Below are positions 5,350-13,096 of a stretch of DNA of 16,959 nt, one piece after another. The translations under genes and the position numbers were made by a program. Numbering within the stretch: the first letter of the stretch is position 1; each line of letters opens with the position of its first letter. Location: the NCBI GenBank assembly GCA_947594335.1, contig CANQEC010000026.1, forward strand, positions 1 to 16,959. The letters run 5' to 3'. Below the pieces are notes generated by a model. The model saw only the letters and a program-made list of their open reading frames with translations. It did no database searches and was not told where the DNA came from. Origin of the DNA: an uncultured Lachnospiraceae bacterium (GTDB lineage: Bacteria > Bacillota > Clostridia > Lachnospirales > Lachnospiraceae).

Positions 5350-8172
5350 TCATTCCTCTATGTCTTCTTCTGAATCAGGCTTATCCTCCGGACCAGGATA
5401 CTCCAAATCAGGCTCGTCCTCATCTTCCACAAGGAAATCCTCGATGCGGGCCTCTCCCGGCTCGTCGGAATCCTCCTCATCCTCAGAAGCTTCTCCCTCA
5501 TAATCCGGATCATCCGAATATTCATCCCTGTAGTCCGGATCATCCGAATATTCATCCCTGTAGTCCGGATCGTCCGAATATTCATCCCTGTAATCCGGAT
5601 CGTCCGCTAATTCGTCCGCGTAATCCAGATCGTCGATATCCTCCGGAAGTCCGCCGTAACCCGGTTCATCCAGATCGTCCGGGAAAACGTCTTCCTCCGC
5701 TTCGATGCTGGTTTTCGCCTCGACTTCGCTCTCCCTGACCTTGGTGATGCTCGCAACCTGTCCGCCCTTCTCCGCGTCCAGATTCATCAGCTTCACGCCG
5801 CTGGTCACTCTGCCCTGCACGGAGATCTCGCTGCACGAAAACTGAATGATGATTCCTTCCGTGCTGATCATCATGACCTCATTTTCCAGATTGACCGCCT
5901 TGGCGCCGACCACGTTCCCCGTTTTCTCGAGGATCTTGTAGCACTTGACGCCTTTTCCTCCGCGGAACTGCGGCGTAAATTCCCGGATCGGCGTCAGCTT
6001 GCCCATGCCGTTCTCCGAGGCGATCAGCATATATTCGCCCTGATTGTCGAGCTGCATGGCCACAACCTCGTCCCCGGCGGCGAGATTTACGCCGATCACG
6101 CCCATCGACATACGGCCGGTGCTTCTCACATCCGTCTCATGGAACCGAATACACTGTCCGTATTTCGTCACAAGCAGGATATCCCGCTCGTCGTTTGTAA
6201 ATTTGACCTCGATCAGCTCGTCGTCCTCGCGCAGACTGATGGCCCCAAGCCCGGTCTTGCGCACGTTCGCGTATTCGCTGACTTTCGTCTTCTTCACAAG
6301 GCCCTTCCTGGTCGCCATGAACAGGTAGCCTTCCTTCTCGTACTTCCGGAACGGGATCACAGCCGTGATCTTTTCCCCGGGCTGAAGCTGCAGCAGGTTG
6401 ACGATCGCCGTGCCGCGCGCCGTCCTCCCCGCCTCCGGGATCTCATAGGCCTTCAGCCGGTACGCCCTTCCCTGGTTCGTGTAGAACATCAGCGTATGGT
6501 GCGTGGATGTCATCAGCAGATCCTCTATGTAGTCGTCCTCGAGCGTCTGCATCCCCCGGATGCCCTTGCCTCCGCGGCCCTGGCTCTTGAAATTGTCCGT
6601 CGTCATCCGCTTGATATAGCCGAGCTTCGTCATGGCGATCACGACATTTTCCTTCTTGATCAGATCCTCCGCTGACAGATCGTACACGTCAAACCCGATC
6701 GAAGTGCGGCGGTCGTCGCCGTACTTCTCCATAATGACCGTGATCTCCTTCTTGATCACGCCGAGCAGCAGCTTCTCATCGGCAAGGATCGCCTTCAGCT
6801 CTCCGATGCGCGCCATCAGCTCCCTGTATTCTGTCTCAAGCTTCTCTCTCTCCAGTCCGGTCAGCGTCCTCAGACGCATATCCACGATGGCCTGCGCCTG
6901 CGCGTCGGACAGATTGAAACGGTCCATCAGGCCCTGCTTCGCGGCGGCCGTCGTCCGGGATCCTCTGATGATCCGGATTACCTCGTCAATATTGTCAAGC
7001 GCGATGAGCAGGCCTTCCAGAATATGCGCCCGCTCCAGCGCCTTGTTAAGCTCGTACTTTGTCCTGCGCGTCACGACATCTTCCTGATGCCTGATATAAT
7101 ACAGGAGCATCTCCCGGATATCCATGACCTTGGGCTGATTCCCGTCAAGCGCCAGCATGATCACGCCGAACGTATCCTGAAGCTGCGTGTGCTTGTACAG
7201 CTGATTCAGGATCACATTCGCGTTCGCGTCCTTCCTCAGCTCGATATTGATCCGCATTCCCTCGCGGCTCGACTCGTCCGTGATCGCCGTGATGCCTTCG
7301 ATCCTCTTGTCCCGGACCAGCTCCGCCATCTTCTCGATGAGCCTCGCCTTATTTACCATATAGGGAAGCTCCGTCACGATAATGCGGCTCTTCCCGTTGT
7401 TCATCGTCTCGATATTGGTAACCGCGCGCACGCGGATCTTTCCTCTTCCGGTGCGGTAGGCCTCCTCAATTCCGCGCGTGCCGAGTATCTGGGCCCCCGT
7501 CGGAAAATCCGGTCCCTTGATGATCTCAAGGATCTCATCGATCGACGTTTCCCTGTCCTCCTCGATCCGGTTGTCAATGATCTTTACGACTGCCAGGATC
7601 ACTTCCCGCAGATTGTGCGGAGGAATATTGGTCGCCATGCCGACGGCGATTCCCTGCGCGCCGTTCACCAGAAGGTTCGGGTATCTCGCCGGAAGCACCG
7701 ACGGCTCCTTCTCCGTCTCGTCAAAGTTCGGCACAAATTCCACCGTGTCTTTATTGATATCAGCGAGCATCTCCATCGAAATTTTGCTCAGTCTCGCCTC
7801 CGTGTAGCGCATCGCGGCGGCCCCGTCGCCATCGACCGAGCCGAAATTGCCGTGACCGTCTACCAGCGGATACCTGGTTGACCATTCCTGCGCCATATTC
7901 ACGAGCGCTCCGTAGATTGAGCTGTCTCCGTGGGGGTGATATTTACCCATCGTATCACCGACAATACGGGCGCATTTGCGGTGCGGCTTGTCAGGACCAT
8001 TGTTCAGCTCTATCATCGCGTAAAGCACGCGCCTCTGTACCGGCTTCAGTCCGTCGCGGACATCCGGCAGCGCACGGGAGGCAATGACGCTCATCGCGTA
8101 ATCTATATAGGAATCTTCCATCGTTTTCTTCAGATCCACATCCTGAATCTGATCGAACACTTTGTCATCCAC
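5350..8172 (-). CDS. gyrA: DNA gyrase subunit A with an unusually long acidic C-terminal tail
   Basis: Breakage-reunion subunit of gyrase, which introduces negative supercoils. Its 940 residues exceed typical GyrA (about 820-890). The active-site Tyr is Y123 in AAMRYTEARLS. The quinolone region HPHGDSSIYG (79-88) has Ser at 84 (E. coli S83) but Gly at 88, where E. coli has D87. The GyrA box is QGRGGKGI, followed by the beta-pinwheel repeats. Residues 824-940 are a low-complexity acidic tail: by hand count 60 of 117 are D or E and 5 are K or R. It includes three full and one partial copy of a 10-residue DDPDYRDEYS repeat (857-891). The start is GTG at 8172, with AAAGGAGG 9 nt upstream. It follows gyrB by 28 nt and abuts murT. 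Confidence 0.97.
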   Translation of the reverse strand: MDDKVFDQIQDVDLKKTMEDSYIDYAMSVIASRALPDVRDGLKPVQRRVLYAMIELNNGPDKPHRKCARIVGDTMGKYHPHGDSSIYGALVNMAQEWSTRYPLVDGHGNFGSVDGDGAAAMRYTEARLSKISMEMLADINKDTVEFVPNFDETEKEPSVLPARYPNLLVNGAQGIAVGMATNIPPHNLREVILAVVKIIDNRIEEDRETSIDEILEIIKGPDFPTGAQILGTRGIEEAYRTGRGKIRVRAVTNIETMNNGKSRIIVTELPYMVNKARLIEKMAELVRDKRIEGITAITDESSREGMRINIELRKDANANVILNQLYKHTQLQDTFGVIMLALDGNQPKVMDIREMLLYYIRHQEDVVTRRTKYELNKALERAHILEGLLIALDNIDEVIRIIRGSRTTAAAKQGLMDRFNLSDAQAQAIVDMRLRTLTGLEREKLETEYRELMARIGELKAILADEKLLLGVIKKEITVIMEKYGDDRRTSIGFDVYDLSAEDLIKKENVVIAMTKLGYIKRMTTDNFKSQGRGGKGIRGMQTLEDDYIEDLLMTSTHHTLMFYTNQGRAYRLKAYEIPEAGRTARGTAIVNLLQLQPGEKITAVIPFRKYEKEGYLFMATRKGLVKKTKVSEYANVRKTGLGAISLREDDELIEVKFTNDERDILLVTKYGQCIRFHETDVRSTGRMSMGVIGVNLAAGDEVVAMQLDNQGEYMLIASENGMGKLTPIREFTPQFRGGKGVKCYKILEKTGNVVGAKAVNLENEVMMISTEGIIIQFSCSEISVQGRVTSGVKLMNLDAEKGGQVASITKVRESEVEAKTSIEAEEDVFPDDLDEPGYGGLPEDIDDLDYADELADDPDYRDEYSDDPDYRDEYSDDPDYRDEYSDDPDYEGEASEDEEDSDEPGEARIEDFLVEDEDEPDLEYPGPEDKPDSEEDIEE
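5501..5607 (-). repeat. 30-bp in-frame tandem repeat in the gyrA 3' end (about 3.5 copies)
   Basis: Units at 5501-5530, 5531-5560 and 5561-5590, plus a partial fourth from 5591, differ from one another by only one or two bases, all silent. Each encodes ten residues of the DDPDYRDEYS type in the acidic tail of GyrA. The near-identity at DNA level suggests recent expansion by slippage or unequal recombination. The 30-bp unit keeps the reading frame whatever the copy number. Confidence 0.95.
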
Positions 8173-8200
8173 AGATTAGTTCCTCCTTTAATATCCGGCC

Positions 8201-10117
8201 TTAAATATCCAGATTTTTTACCTTTTTCGCGTTTTCCTCAATAAATTCCCGCCGCGGCTCCACCTGATCGCCCATCAGCGTCGTGAAAGTCAGATCGATC
8301 TCCGAGGACTGATCCTCGTCCATCATCACTCTCTTTAAAATTCTTCTCTCCGGGTCCATTGTCGTCTCCCAGAGCTGCTCCGGATCCATCTCCCCAAGGC
8401 CCTTGTACCGCTGGATCTTGTTGTTCTGGTCGCGGCCGACCTCCTGGAGGATCGACGCCAGCTGTTCGTTGCTGTAGGCATACCAGACCTGCCTGTTCTT
8501 CTCCAGCTTGTACAGCGGCGGCGTCGCCAGATAGACATAGCCCTGCCTGATCAGCTCGGGCATAAAGCGGTAGAGAAACGTCAGAAGCAGCGTCGCGATA
8601 TGCGCGCCGTCCACATCGGCATCCGTCATGATAATGATCTTGTGATAGCGCAGCTTGGTGATATCAAAATCCTCATGGATGCCCGTTCCGAACGCCGTGA
8701 TCATCGCCCGGATCTCGGCGTTCGCGTAGATCCGGTCCAGTCTTGCCTTCTCCACATTCAGGATCTTCCCGCGCAGGGGCAGAATGGCCTGCGTCGCGCG
8801 GCTCCTCGCCGTCTTTGCGGAACCGCCCGCGGAATCTCCCTCGACGATATAAATCTCACAGTTGGCCGGATCCTTATCGGAACAGTCCGCCAGCTTGCCC
8901 GGGAGCGCAAGCCCGTCGAGCGCTGATTTTCTCCTTGTCAGTTCGCGCGCTTTGCGCGCCGCCTCGCGCGCTCTCTGCGCCAGGATCGATTTTTCAAGAA
9001 TGATCTTCGCCACCTGGGGATGCTGCTCGAGGAACACGGTGAGCTGCTCCGTGACAACGCTCTCCACGGCCCCTCTCGCCTCGCTGTTTCCGAGTTTTTG
9101 CTTCGTCTGCCCCTCAAACTGAGGCTCCTCGATCTTGATGCTGATGATCGCGGTCAGGCCCTCGCGAATATCATCGCCGGACAGCTTCGGATCGCTCTCC
9201 TTGATCAGCTTGTTTGCCCGCGCGTAGTCGTTGAACGTCTTGGTCAGCGCGTTTTTATAGCCGGTCAGATGCGTGCCGCCCTCCGGCGTCGTGATATTGT
9301 TGACAAAGCTGTAGCTTCCCTCCGTGTAGGAATCGTTGTGCTGCATCGCGACTTCCACGCTGATGCCGTCCCTGATTCCCTCGCAGTAGATGATATCCGG
9401 ATAGAGCGGCGTCTTTCCTCTGTTCAGATAAGTGACGAACTCCCGTATTCCGCCCTCATAGTGGAATACCTTCTTCATCTCCTGCTCCGGGCGCAGATCC
9501 TCCAGCGTGATCCTTACATTCCGCGTCAGAAACGCCATCTCGCGCAGTCTCTGCTTCAATGTATTGTAATCGAAAACCGTCTCCTCAAAAATCTGGTCGT
9601 CCGGAAGGAAGGTGACCTTTGTCCCTCTGCGCTCCATATCGCACGTTCCGACCACCTCAAGCGGATACATGACTTTTCCGCGCTCATATCTCTGGCGGTA
9701 TACCTTTCCCTCCATGTAGATCGTGACCTCAAGCCAACTGGAGAGGGCGTTGACGACCGAGGCGCCCACTCCGTGCAGGCCGCCCGATACCTTGTAGCCT
9801 CCTCCGCCGAATTTGCCGCCGGCATGGAGCACCGTAAACACGACCTCCACCGCCGGCAGGCCTGCTTTCTTATTGATCCCGACAGGGATTCCTCTCCCGT
9901 CGTCAATCACCGTTACCGAATTGTCCGCATTGACAGAAACGTAAATATTGCTGCAAAAACCGGCCAGCGCCTCGTCGATCGCGTTGTCCACGATCTCATA
10001 GACGAGGTGATGCAGACCTCTGGCCGACGTGCTGCCTATATACATGCCAGGTCTCTTTCTTACTGCTTCCAGTCCTTCCAGAATCTGAATCTGGTCCGCA
10101 CCGTATTCCGCACTCAT
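8201..10117 (-). CDS. gyrB: DNA gyrase subunit B
   Basis: ATPase subunit of gyrase. The 638-residue protein has the GHKL ATPase motifs EIVDNAIDEALAG (41-53), DDGRGIPVG (72-80) and GGLHGVGAS (112-120). The transducer domain follows. The TOPRIM domain has EGDSAGGSAK (426-435) and the metal-binding DADVDGAH (499-506). YKGLGEM (571-577) and a C-terminus ending in KNLDI complete it. The ATG at 10117 is chosen because AGGAGG stands 7 nt upstream and the protein then starts like other GyrBs. The frame stays open back to a GTG at 10264 that overlaps the recF stop, but that adds 49 Arg/Gly/Glu-rich residues with no family counterpart. It is followed by gyrA after 28 nt, as an operon. Confidence 0.97.
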   Translation of the reverse strand: MSAEYGADQIQILEGLEAVRKRPGMYIGSTSARGLHHLVYEIVDNAIDEALAGFCSNIYVSVNADNSVTVIDDGRGIPVGINKKAGLPAVEVVFTVLHAGGKFGGGGYKVSGGLHGVGASVVNALSSWLEVTIYMEGKVYRQRYERGKVMYPLEVVGTCDMERRGTKVTFLPDDQIFEETVFDYNTLKQRLREMAFLTRNVRITLEDLRPEQEMKKVFHYEGGIREFVTYLNRGKTPLYPDIIYCEGIRDGISVEVAMQHNDSYTEGSYSFVNNITTPEGGTHLTGYKNALTKTFNDYARANKLIKESDPKLSGDDIREGLTAIISIKIEEPQFEGQTKQKLGNSEARGAVESVVTEQLTVFLEQHPQVAKIILEKSILAQRAREAARKARELTRRKSALDGLALPGKLADCSDKDPANCEIYIVEGDSAGGSAKTARSRATQAILPLRGKILNVEKARLDRIYANAEIRAMITAFGTGIHEDFDITKLRYHKIIIMTDADVDGAHIATLLLTFLYRFMPELIRQGYVYLATPPLYKLEKNRQVWYAYSNEQLASILQEVGRDQNNKIQRYKGLGEMDPEQLWETTMDPERRILKRVMMDEDQSSEIDLTFTTLMGDQVEPRREFIEENAKKVKNLDI

Positions 10118-10260
10118 ACGAATTCCTCCTGTTCTTAATTCCTTTCCCTCCCCTTCGGGCCGCCTTTCAAAATGCCGCATTCCTGGCGTCCCGCGCCGCG
10201 GCATCCCAGACTCTGCGCTTTTTTGCGCAGCCCGGGTGCAGCCGCGGTTTTCTCTTTCTG
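10118..10260 (-). other. recF-gyrB spacer with a GC-rich hairpin
   Basis: The 143-bp spacer is GC-rich and purine-rich on the coding strand. It holds one clear hairpin, CTGCGC/GCGCAG (10213-10218 with 10225-10230), with a loop of six identical bases (A on the minus strand). No U-run follows, so it is unlikely to terminate. I see no convincing sigma-70 promoter. It may be a processing or mRNA-stability element, or simply a leader. Confidence 0.4.
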
Positions 10261-11349
10261 TCACGGCGATTCTGCCGCAGCCGTCCCGGCTTTTATCCGA
10301 AACAGCCTGTCTATTCTGAAATGATTCTCTACAAAATGATCGATCCCCGTACAGGTAATCAGCGTCTGAATATCATGAATACTCTCGAGAAGATATCTCT
10401 GCCTGCTTCCGTCCAGCTCGGAGAGCACATCGTCCAGCAGCAATACCGGCGTATCCTTTATGCTCCGCTTTACAATCTCAATCTCCGCAAGCTTTAAGGA
10501 CAGAGCCGCCGTCCTCTGCTGCCCCTGGGAACCGTATTTGCGGATATCCGCGCCGTGCACCGTAAAGCAGAGATCGTCCCTGTGCGGCCCGCAGTTCGTC
10601 GTGCAGGTCCGAAGATCCCGCTCCCTGCTCTTTCGCAGATTTTCCCCGAACGCTTCCTCCTCCGTACTTTTTTCGTAGGATACCGTAAGCTCTTCCCTGC
10701 CCCCCGACAGATTCCGGTGTATCCTGCCAAGGATTGGGCCAAGCTCCCTGACAAACCGGCTGCGGCGCGCGATCAGTTCTTTCCCGTAGCGGACGATCTG
10801 CTGATCCCACACATCGAGCATCTCCTCATATTCCGGGTGAAAGGCCATATCCCGAAGCAGGCGGGCGCGCTGCGCCAGAGCCTTGGAATAGCTGGTCAGA
10901 TGAAACAGATAGATTTTATCCAGCTGGCACAGCTCCATATCCAGGAAGCGGCGCCGCTCGGAAGGTCCGTTTTTGATGAGCCCCAGATCCTCCGGCGAGA
11001 AAAAAATAAAGTTGCCGATTCCTATCAGCTCCCCCGCCTTTTTCACCGGAACTCCTCCAACCGCGATCCCCTTTGCCCTGCTTTTCTTCAGGTGCATGTC
11101 GATCCTGTATTCCGTCTGCCTTTTTTCGAGCCGCATGCAGATATGAGCCTCATCCTGTCCGAACCGGATCATCTCCCTGTCCCTGCTGCCCCTGTGGGAG
11201 CGGCTTGTCCCGCACAGGTAGACGGACTCAAGTATATTGGTCTTTCCCTGCGCGTTGTCTCCGAAAAAAAGATTTGTTCCCGGATGAAATTCCAGTTCAA
11301 GCTTCTCATAATTGCGGAACTGATTCAGTTTTATTGATTTTATGATCAT
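10261..11349 (-). CDS. recF: DNA replication and repair protein RecF
   Basis: SMC-like ATPase that loads RecA at gaps through RecFOR. The 362-residue protein shows an N-terminal IKLNQFRNYEKL strand, Walker A GDNAQGKTN (30-38), the ABC-type signature KYGSQGQQRTAALSLKLAE (271-289) and Walker B PVLLLDDVLSELD (301-313). A TCTGID motif near the end is also typical. Length matches the family (about 360-375). The start ATG at 11349 has only a weak purine-rich ribosome-binding site (GGACG). It follows the S4 gene by 42 nt, so translation may depend partly on the upstream gene. Gene order yaaA-recF-gyrB is the classic Firmicutes origin arrangement. Confidence 0.96.
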   Translation of the reverse strand: MIIKSIKLNQFRNYEKLELEFHPGTNLFFGDNAQGKTNILESVYLCGTSRSHRGSRDREMIRFGQDEAHICMRLEKRQTEYRIDMHLKKSRAKGIAVGGVPVKKAGELIGIGNFIFFSPEDLGLIKNGPSERRRFLDMELCQLDKIYLFHLTSYSKALAQRARLLRDMAFHPEYEEMLDVWDQQIVRYGKELIARRSRFVRELGPILGRIHRNLSGGREELTVSYEKSTEEEAFGENLRKSRERDLRTCTTNCGPHRDDLCFTVHGADIRKYGSQGQQRTAALSLKLAEIEIVKRSIKDTPVLLLDDVLSELDGSRQRYLLESIHDIQTLITCTGIDHFVENHFRIDRLFRIKAGTAAAESP

Positions 11350-11391
11350 CTCGTTCGTCCGCCGTCCTGCTGCGTTTTTCTTTCTTTTCCT

Positions 11392-11607
11392 CTATTTTTC
11401 TATGCGGATCTGCGTGTTCCCGAACAGAACCTCGTCCCCGCCGTAAAGCTTCTTTCCTCTCTGCAGGCACACCTCTCCGTTGACGCTGGCCTCTCCGTCA
11501 AGGATCACGGCTTTCGCCTCGGCGCCTGTCTCAACAAGGCCCGCCGCCTTCAGGGCCTGGCCAAGCTTGATAAATTCATCTCTTAATTTAATCGTGACTG
11601 ATTCCAT
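11392..11607 (-). CDS. yaaA: S4-domain RNA-binding protein of the YaaA/RlbA type
   Basis: A 71-residue protein with a complete S4 fold: KLRDEFIKLGQALKAAGLVETGAEAKAVILDGEASVNGEVCLQRGKKL read in two parts, with the LGQALK helix and the VNGEV...RGKKL turn. In Bacillus and relatives the small S4 gene between dnaN and recF is yaaA (also rlbA), linked to ribosome assembly. The ATG at 11607 has CGGAG 6 nt upstream. It lies 86 nt after dnaN and 42 nt before recF. The call rests on both domain and position; the molecular role here is inferred. Confidence 0.88.
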   Translation of the reverse strand: MESVTIKLRDEFIKLGQALKAAGLVETGAEAKAVILDGEASVNGEVCLQRGKKLYGGDEVLFGNTQIRIEK

Positions 11608-11693
11608 GACTGTCTCCGTTCTCGGCTGAATTTTTCAGTTTCTGCGCTGAGCTTTAAAACTGTTTTCCATGCCGGTTTTCTGTTTCGTCGTCA

Positions 11694-12797
11694 TCATCCT
11701 ATAAAATTCACAGGAAGGATCAGATAGATATAGGTTTCCTCCTGATTGCGGATAAAGCAGGGCGCCTTCGGATTCATAAAATAAATATCAACCTGCTCGT
11801 CGTCGATCACGCGCAGCGCGTCGATCAGAAATCTGGGGTTGAAGCCGATCTTAATATCCTTCCCTTCAAGGGCGATATCGATCATCTCATCCATGGAGCC
11901 GATCTGAGAAGAAATCTTAAGCTCCATGACGTCATCTGAAATATTCATGATGATCGGTTTCTTGTCCCCCTCCTTGACAAAGAGAGTCGCCCTGTCTATA
12001 CAGTCGAGTAAATATCTCTTATTAACTGTAATTTTCGTGTCATAATCGTTCGAAAGCATCTGATCGACCCGGAAATAATTTCCCTCGATCAGTCTTGAGA
12101 CGACGAGTGTCTCGTCAAACTCGAACAGAATATGGTTTCGGGTAAAATAAATATCCACAAGGTCGTCGATCTCCCCTGAGAGGATCTTTGAGATCTCGAT
12201 CAGGGTTTTTCCGGGAACGATAACCTTTTTATTTTTATAAGAATCCTTCAGTTCGATTCTGCGGATTGATATCCTGTGTCCGTCAAGCGACGTTACTTTT
12301 AAGGTATTGTCCGTGATTTCAAACAGCTCTCCTGTCATGATCTTGTTGGTATCGTTGGCGGCAATCGAAAAAATAGTCTGACGTATTATTTCTTTTAAGG
12401 TAAACTGTGAAACAGTAATGTGATCTTCCCGCTCTATTTCGGGAAGATAGGAGAAATCTTCTCCGTCTTTTCCTATGATATTGAATTTTGCCTTTTCACA
12501 TGTGATAAGTGTATTATATCTGTTATCGGATGATATTACAACTTCATTATCCGGTAATCTCCGGATAATTTCAGAGAAAAATCTTGCGTCAAGAGCAATC
12601 GTTCCTTTTTCGATGATCGTACCAGTGACAACAGTCTCAATGCCAAGCTCCATGTCGTTTGCTGTGAACTTGATCTTATCCGACGAAGCGTCGATCAGTA
12701 TGCACTCAAGGATGGGCATGGTCGTTTTGGAAGGTACTGCTTTCATTACAATTGTAACGCTTTTCTGAAGATCTGCTTTCTGGCATACGATTTTCAT
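11694..12797 (-). CDS. dnaN: DNA polymerase III beta subunit (sliding clamp)
   Basis: Ring-shaped processivity factor for the replicative polymerase. The 367-residue protein starts MKIVCQKADLQKSV. It has three clamp domains with the usual landmarks DMELGIET (48-55), TSLDGHRIS (169-177) and GFNPRFLIDAL (318-328), and ends ILPVNFIG. Length is normal for the family. The frame is open upstream to 13028, but that stretch is the AT-rich origin DNA. The ATG at 12797 is preceded by AAGGGAG about 11 nt upstream and gives the family N-terminus. It is the first gene after the dnaA-dnaN origin segment and is visibly more AT-rich than gyrA or gyrB. Confidence 0.97.
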   Translation of the reverse strand: MKIVCQKADLQKSVTIVMKAVPSKTTMPILECILIDASSDKIKFTANDMELGIETVVTGTIIEKGTIALDARFFSEIIRRLPDNEVVISSDNRYNTLITCEKAKFNIIGKDGEDFSYLPEIEREDHITVSQFTLKEIIRQTIFSIAANDTNKIMTGELFEITDNTLKVTSLDGHRISIRRIELKDSYKNKKVIVPGKTLIEISKILSGEIDDLVDIYFTRNHILFEFDETLVVSRLIEGNYFRVDQMLSNDYDTKITVNKRYLLDCIDRATLFVKEGDKKPIIMNISDDVMELKISSQIGSMDEMIDIALEGKDIKIGFNPRFLIDALRVIDDEQVDIYFMNPKAPCFIRNQEETYIYLILPVNFIG

Positions 12798-12815
12798 GGT
12801 TGTGTGAGCTCCCTT

Positions 12816-12875
12816 CAATAAATATATTAAAAAAATACGCCGTAGCCGTAATAAGGGCCGTGGATTTGTGGAAAA
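12816..12875 (-). promoter_or_regulatory. Candidate basal unwinding system: two DnaA boxes, GC cluster, DnaA-trios, AT-rich DUE
   Basis: In dnaA orientation the minus strand reads TTTTCCACA (12875-12867), an overlapping AATCCACGG (12866-12858), a GC block GGCCC, then TTA TTA CGG CTA (12854-12843), then an almost pure A/T stretch (12837-12816). As I recall it, the Bacillus subtilis unwinding region has the same order: TTTTCCACAAATCCACAGG, then CCC, then CTA/TTA-type trios and a TATA-rich DUE. On the opposite strand the triplets are TAA, TAA and TAG, fitting the DnaA-trio consensus, interrupted by CCG. This is an inference from pattern and memory, not from an alignment. Confidence 0.7.
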
Positions 12876-13060
12876 GTCTTTTTCTCCTTGAAAATAAAGG
12901 AAAATGTTTCGGAACAACCCTGTGAAATACCCCGGAAAATGCGAATAATAAAAGGCAGGTTGTCCACGTGGATAAAAAATGACGTAAAGGCGGAAAAATT
13001 TAAAGGAAAATTGTTCACAGCTTTCCACAGGATGTGAACATCTTTTCAGAAGGGATATCC

Positions 13061-13089
13061 TGTGGATAAGTGGATAAACTGGTGGATAA
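13061..13089 (-). promoter_or_regulatory. Three successive DnaA boxes just after the dnaA stop
   Basis: Read on the minus strand these are TTATCCACC (13089-13081), TTATCCACT (13077-13069) and the perfect TTATCCACA (13069-13061). All point the same way, and the last two overlap by one base. They begin 7 bp beyond the dnaA stop codon. Dense same-direction boxes next to the unwinding element are typical of the dnaA-dnaN half of Firmicutes origins. Confidence 0.88.
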
Positions 13090-13096
13090 CTTTTCG

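Larger units (their letters stand above)
12798..13096 (-). other. oriC: oriC, dnaA-dnaN segment: DnaA-box cluster and probable unwinding element
   Basis: The 299-bp gap contains one perfect DnaA box, TTATCCACA (as TGTGGATAA, 13061-13069). Near matches with a single mismatch lie at 13069-13077 (overlapping the perfect box by one base), 13081-13089, 12967-12975 and 12867-12875. Weaker TTGTTCACA and CTTTCCACA sites occur at 13011-13029. The dnaN-proximal end is AT-rich (12816-12837). The order of boxes, GC block, triplets and AT-rich DNA resembles the Bacillus subtilis incC/unwinding region. No gene is visible here. Confidence 0.88.

Noticed and set aside
5501..5607. 30-bp repeats considered as a small CRISPR array
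   Set aside because: The units abut directly with no spacers and encode an in-frame acidic peptide repeat in GyrA.
9020..10138. Plus-strand open frame opposite gyrB (372 codons)
   Set aside because: Produced by the GC-rich codon pattern of gyrB; no ribosome-binding site and no family resemblance.
10118..10264. In-frame 49-residue N-terminal extension of GyrB starting at a GTG overlapping the recF stop
   Set aside because: Low-complexity Arg/Gly/Glu sequence not seen in GyrB, and the ATG at 10117 has an excellent AGGAGG site and the family N-terminus.
12798..13028. In-frame 77-residue N-terminal extension of DnaN
   Set aside because: It translates the DnaA-box and AT-rich origin DNA; the ATG at 12797 gives the standard MKIVCQKADL start.
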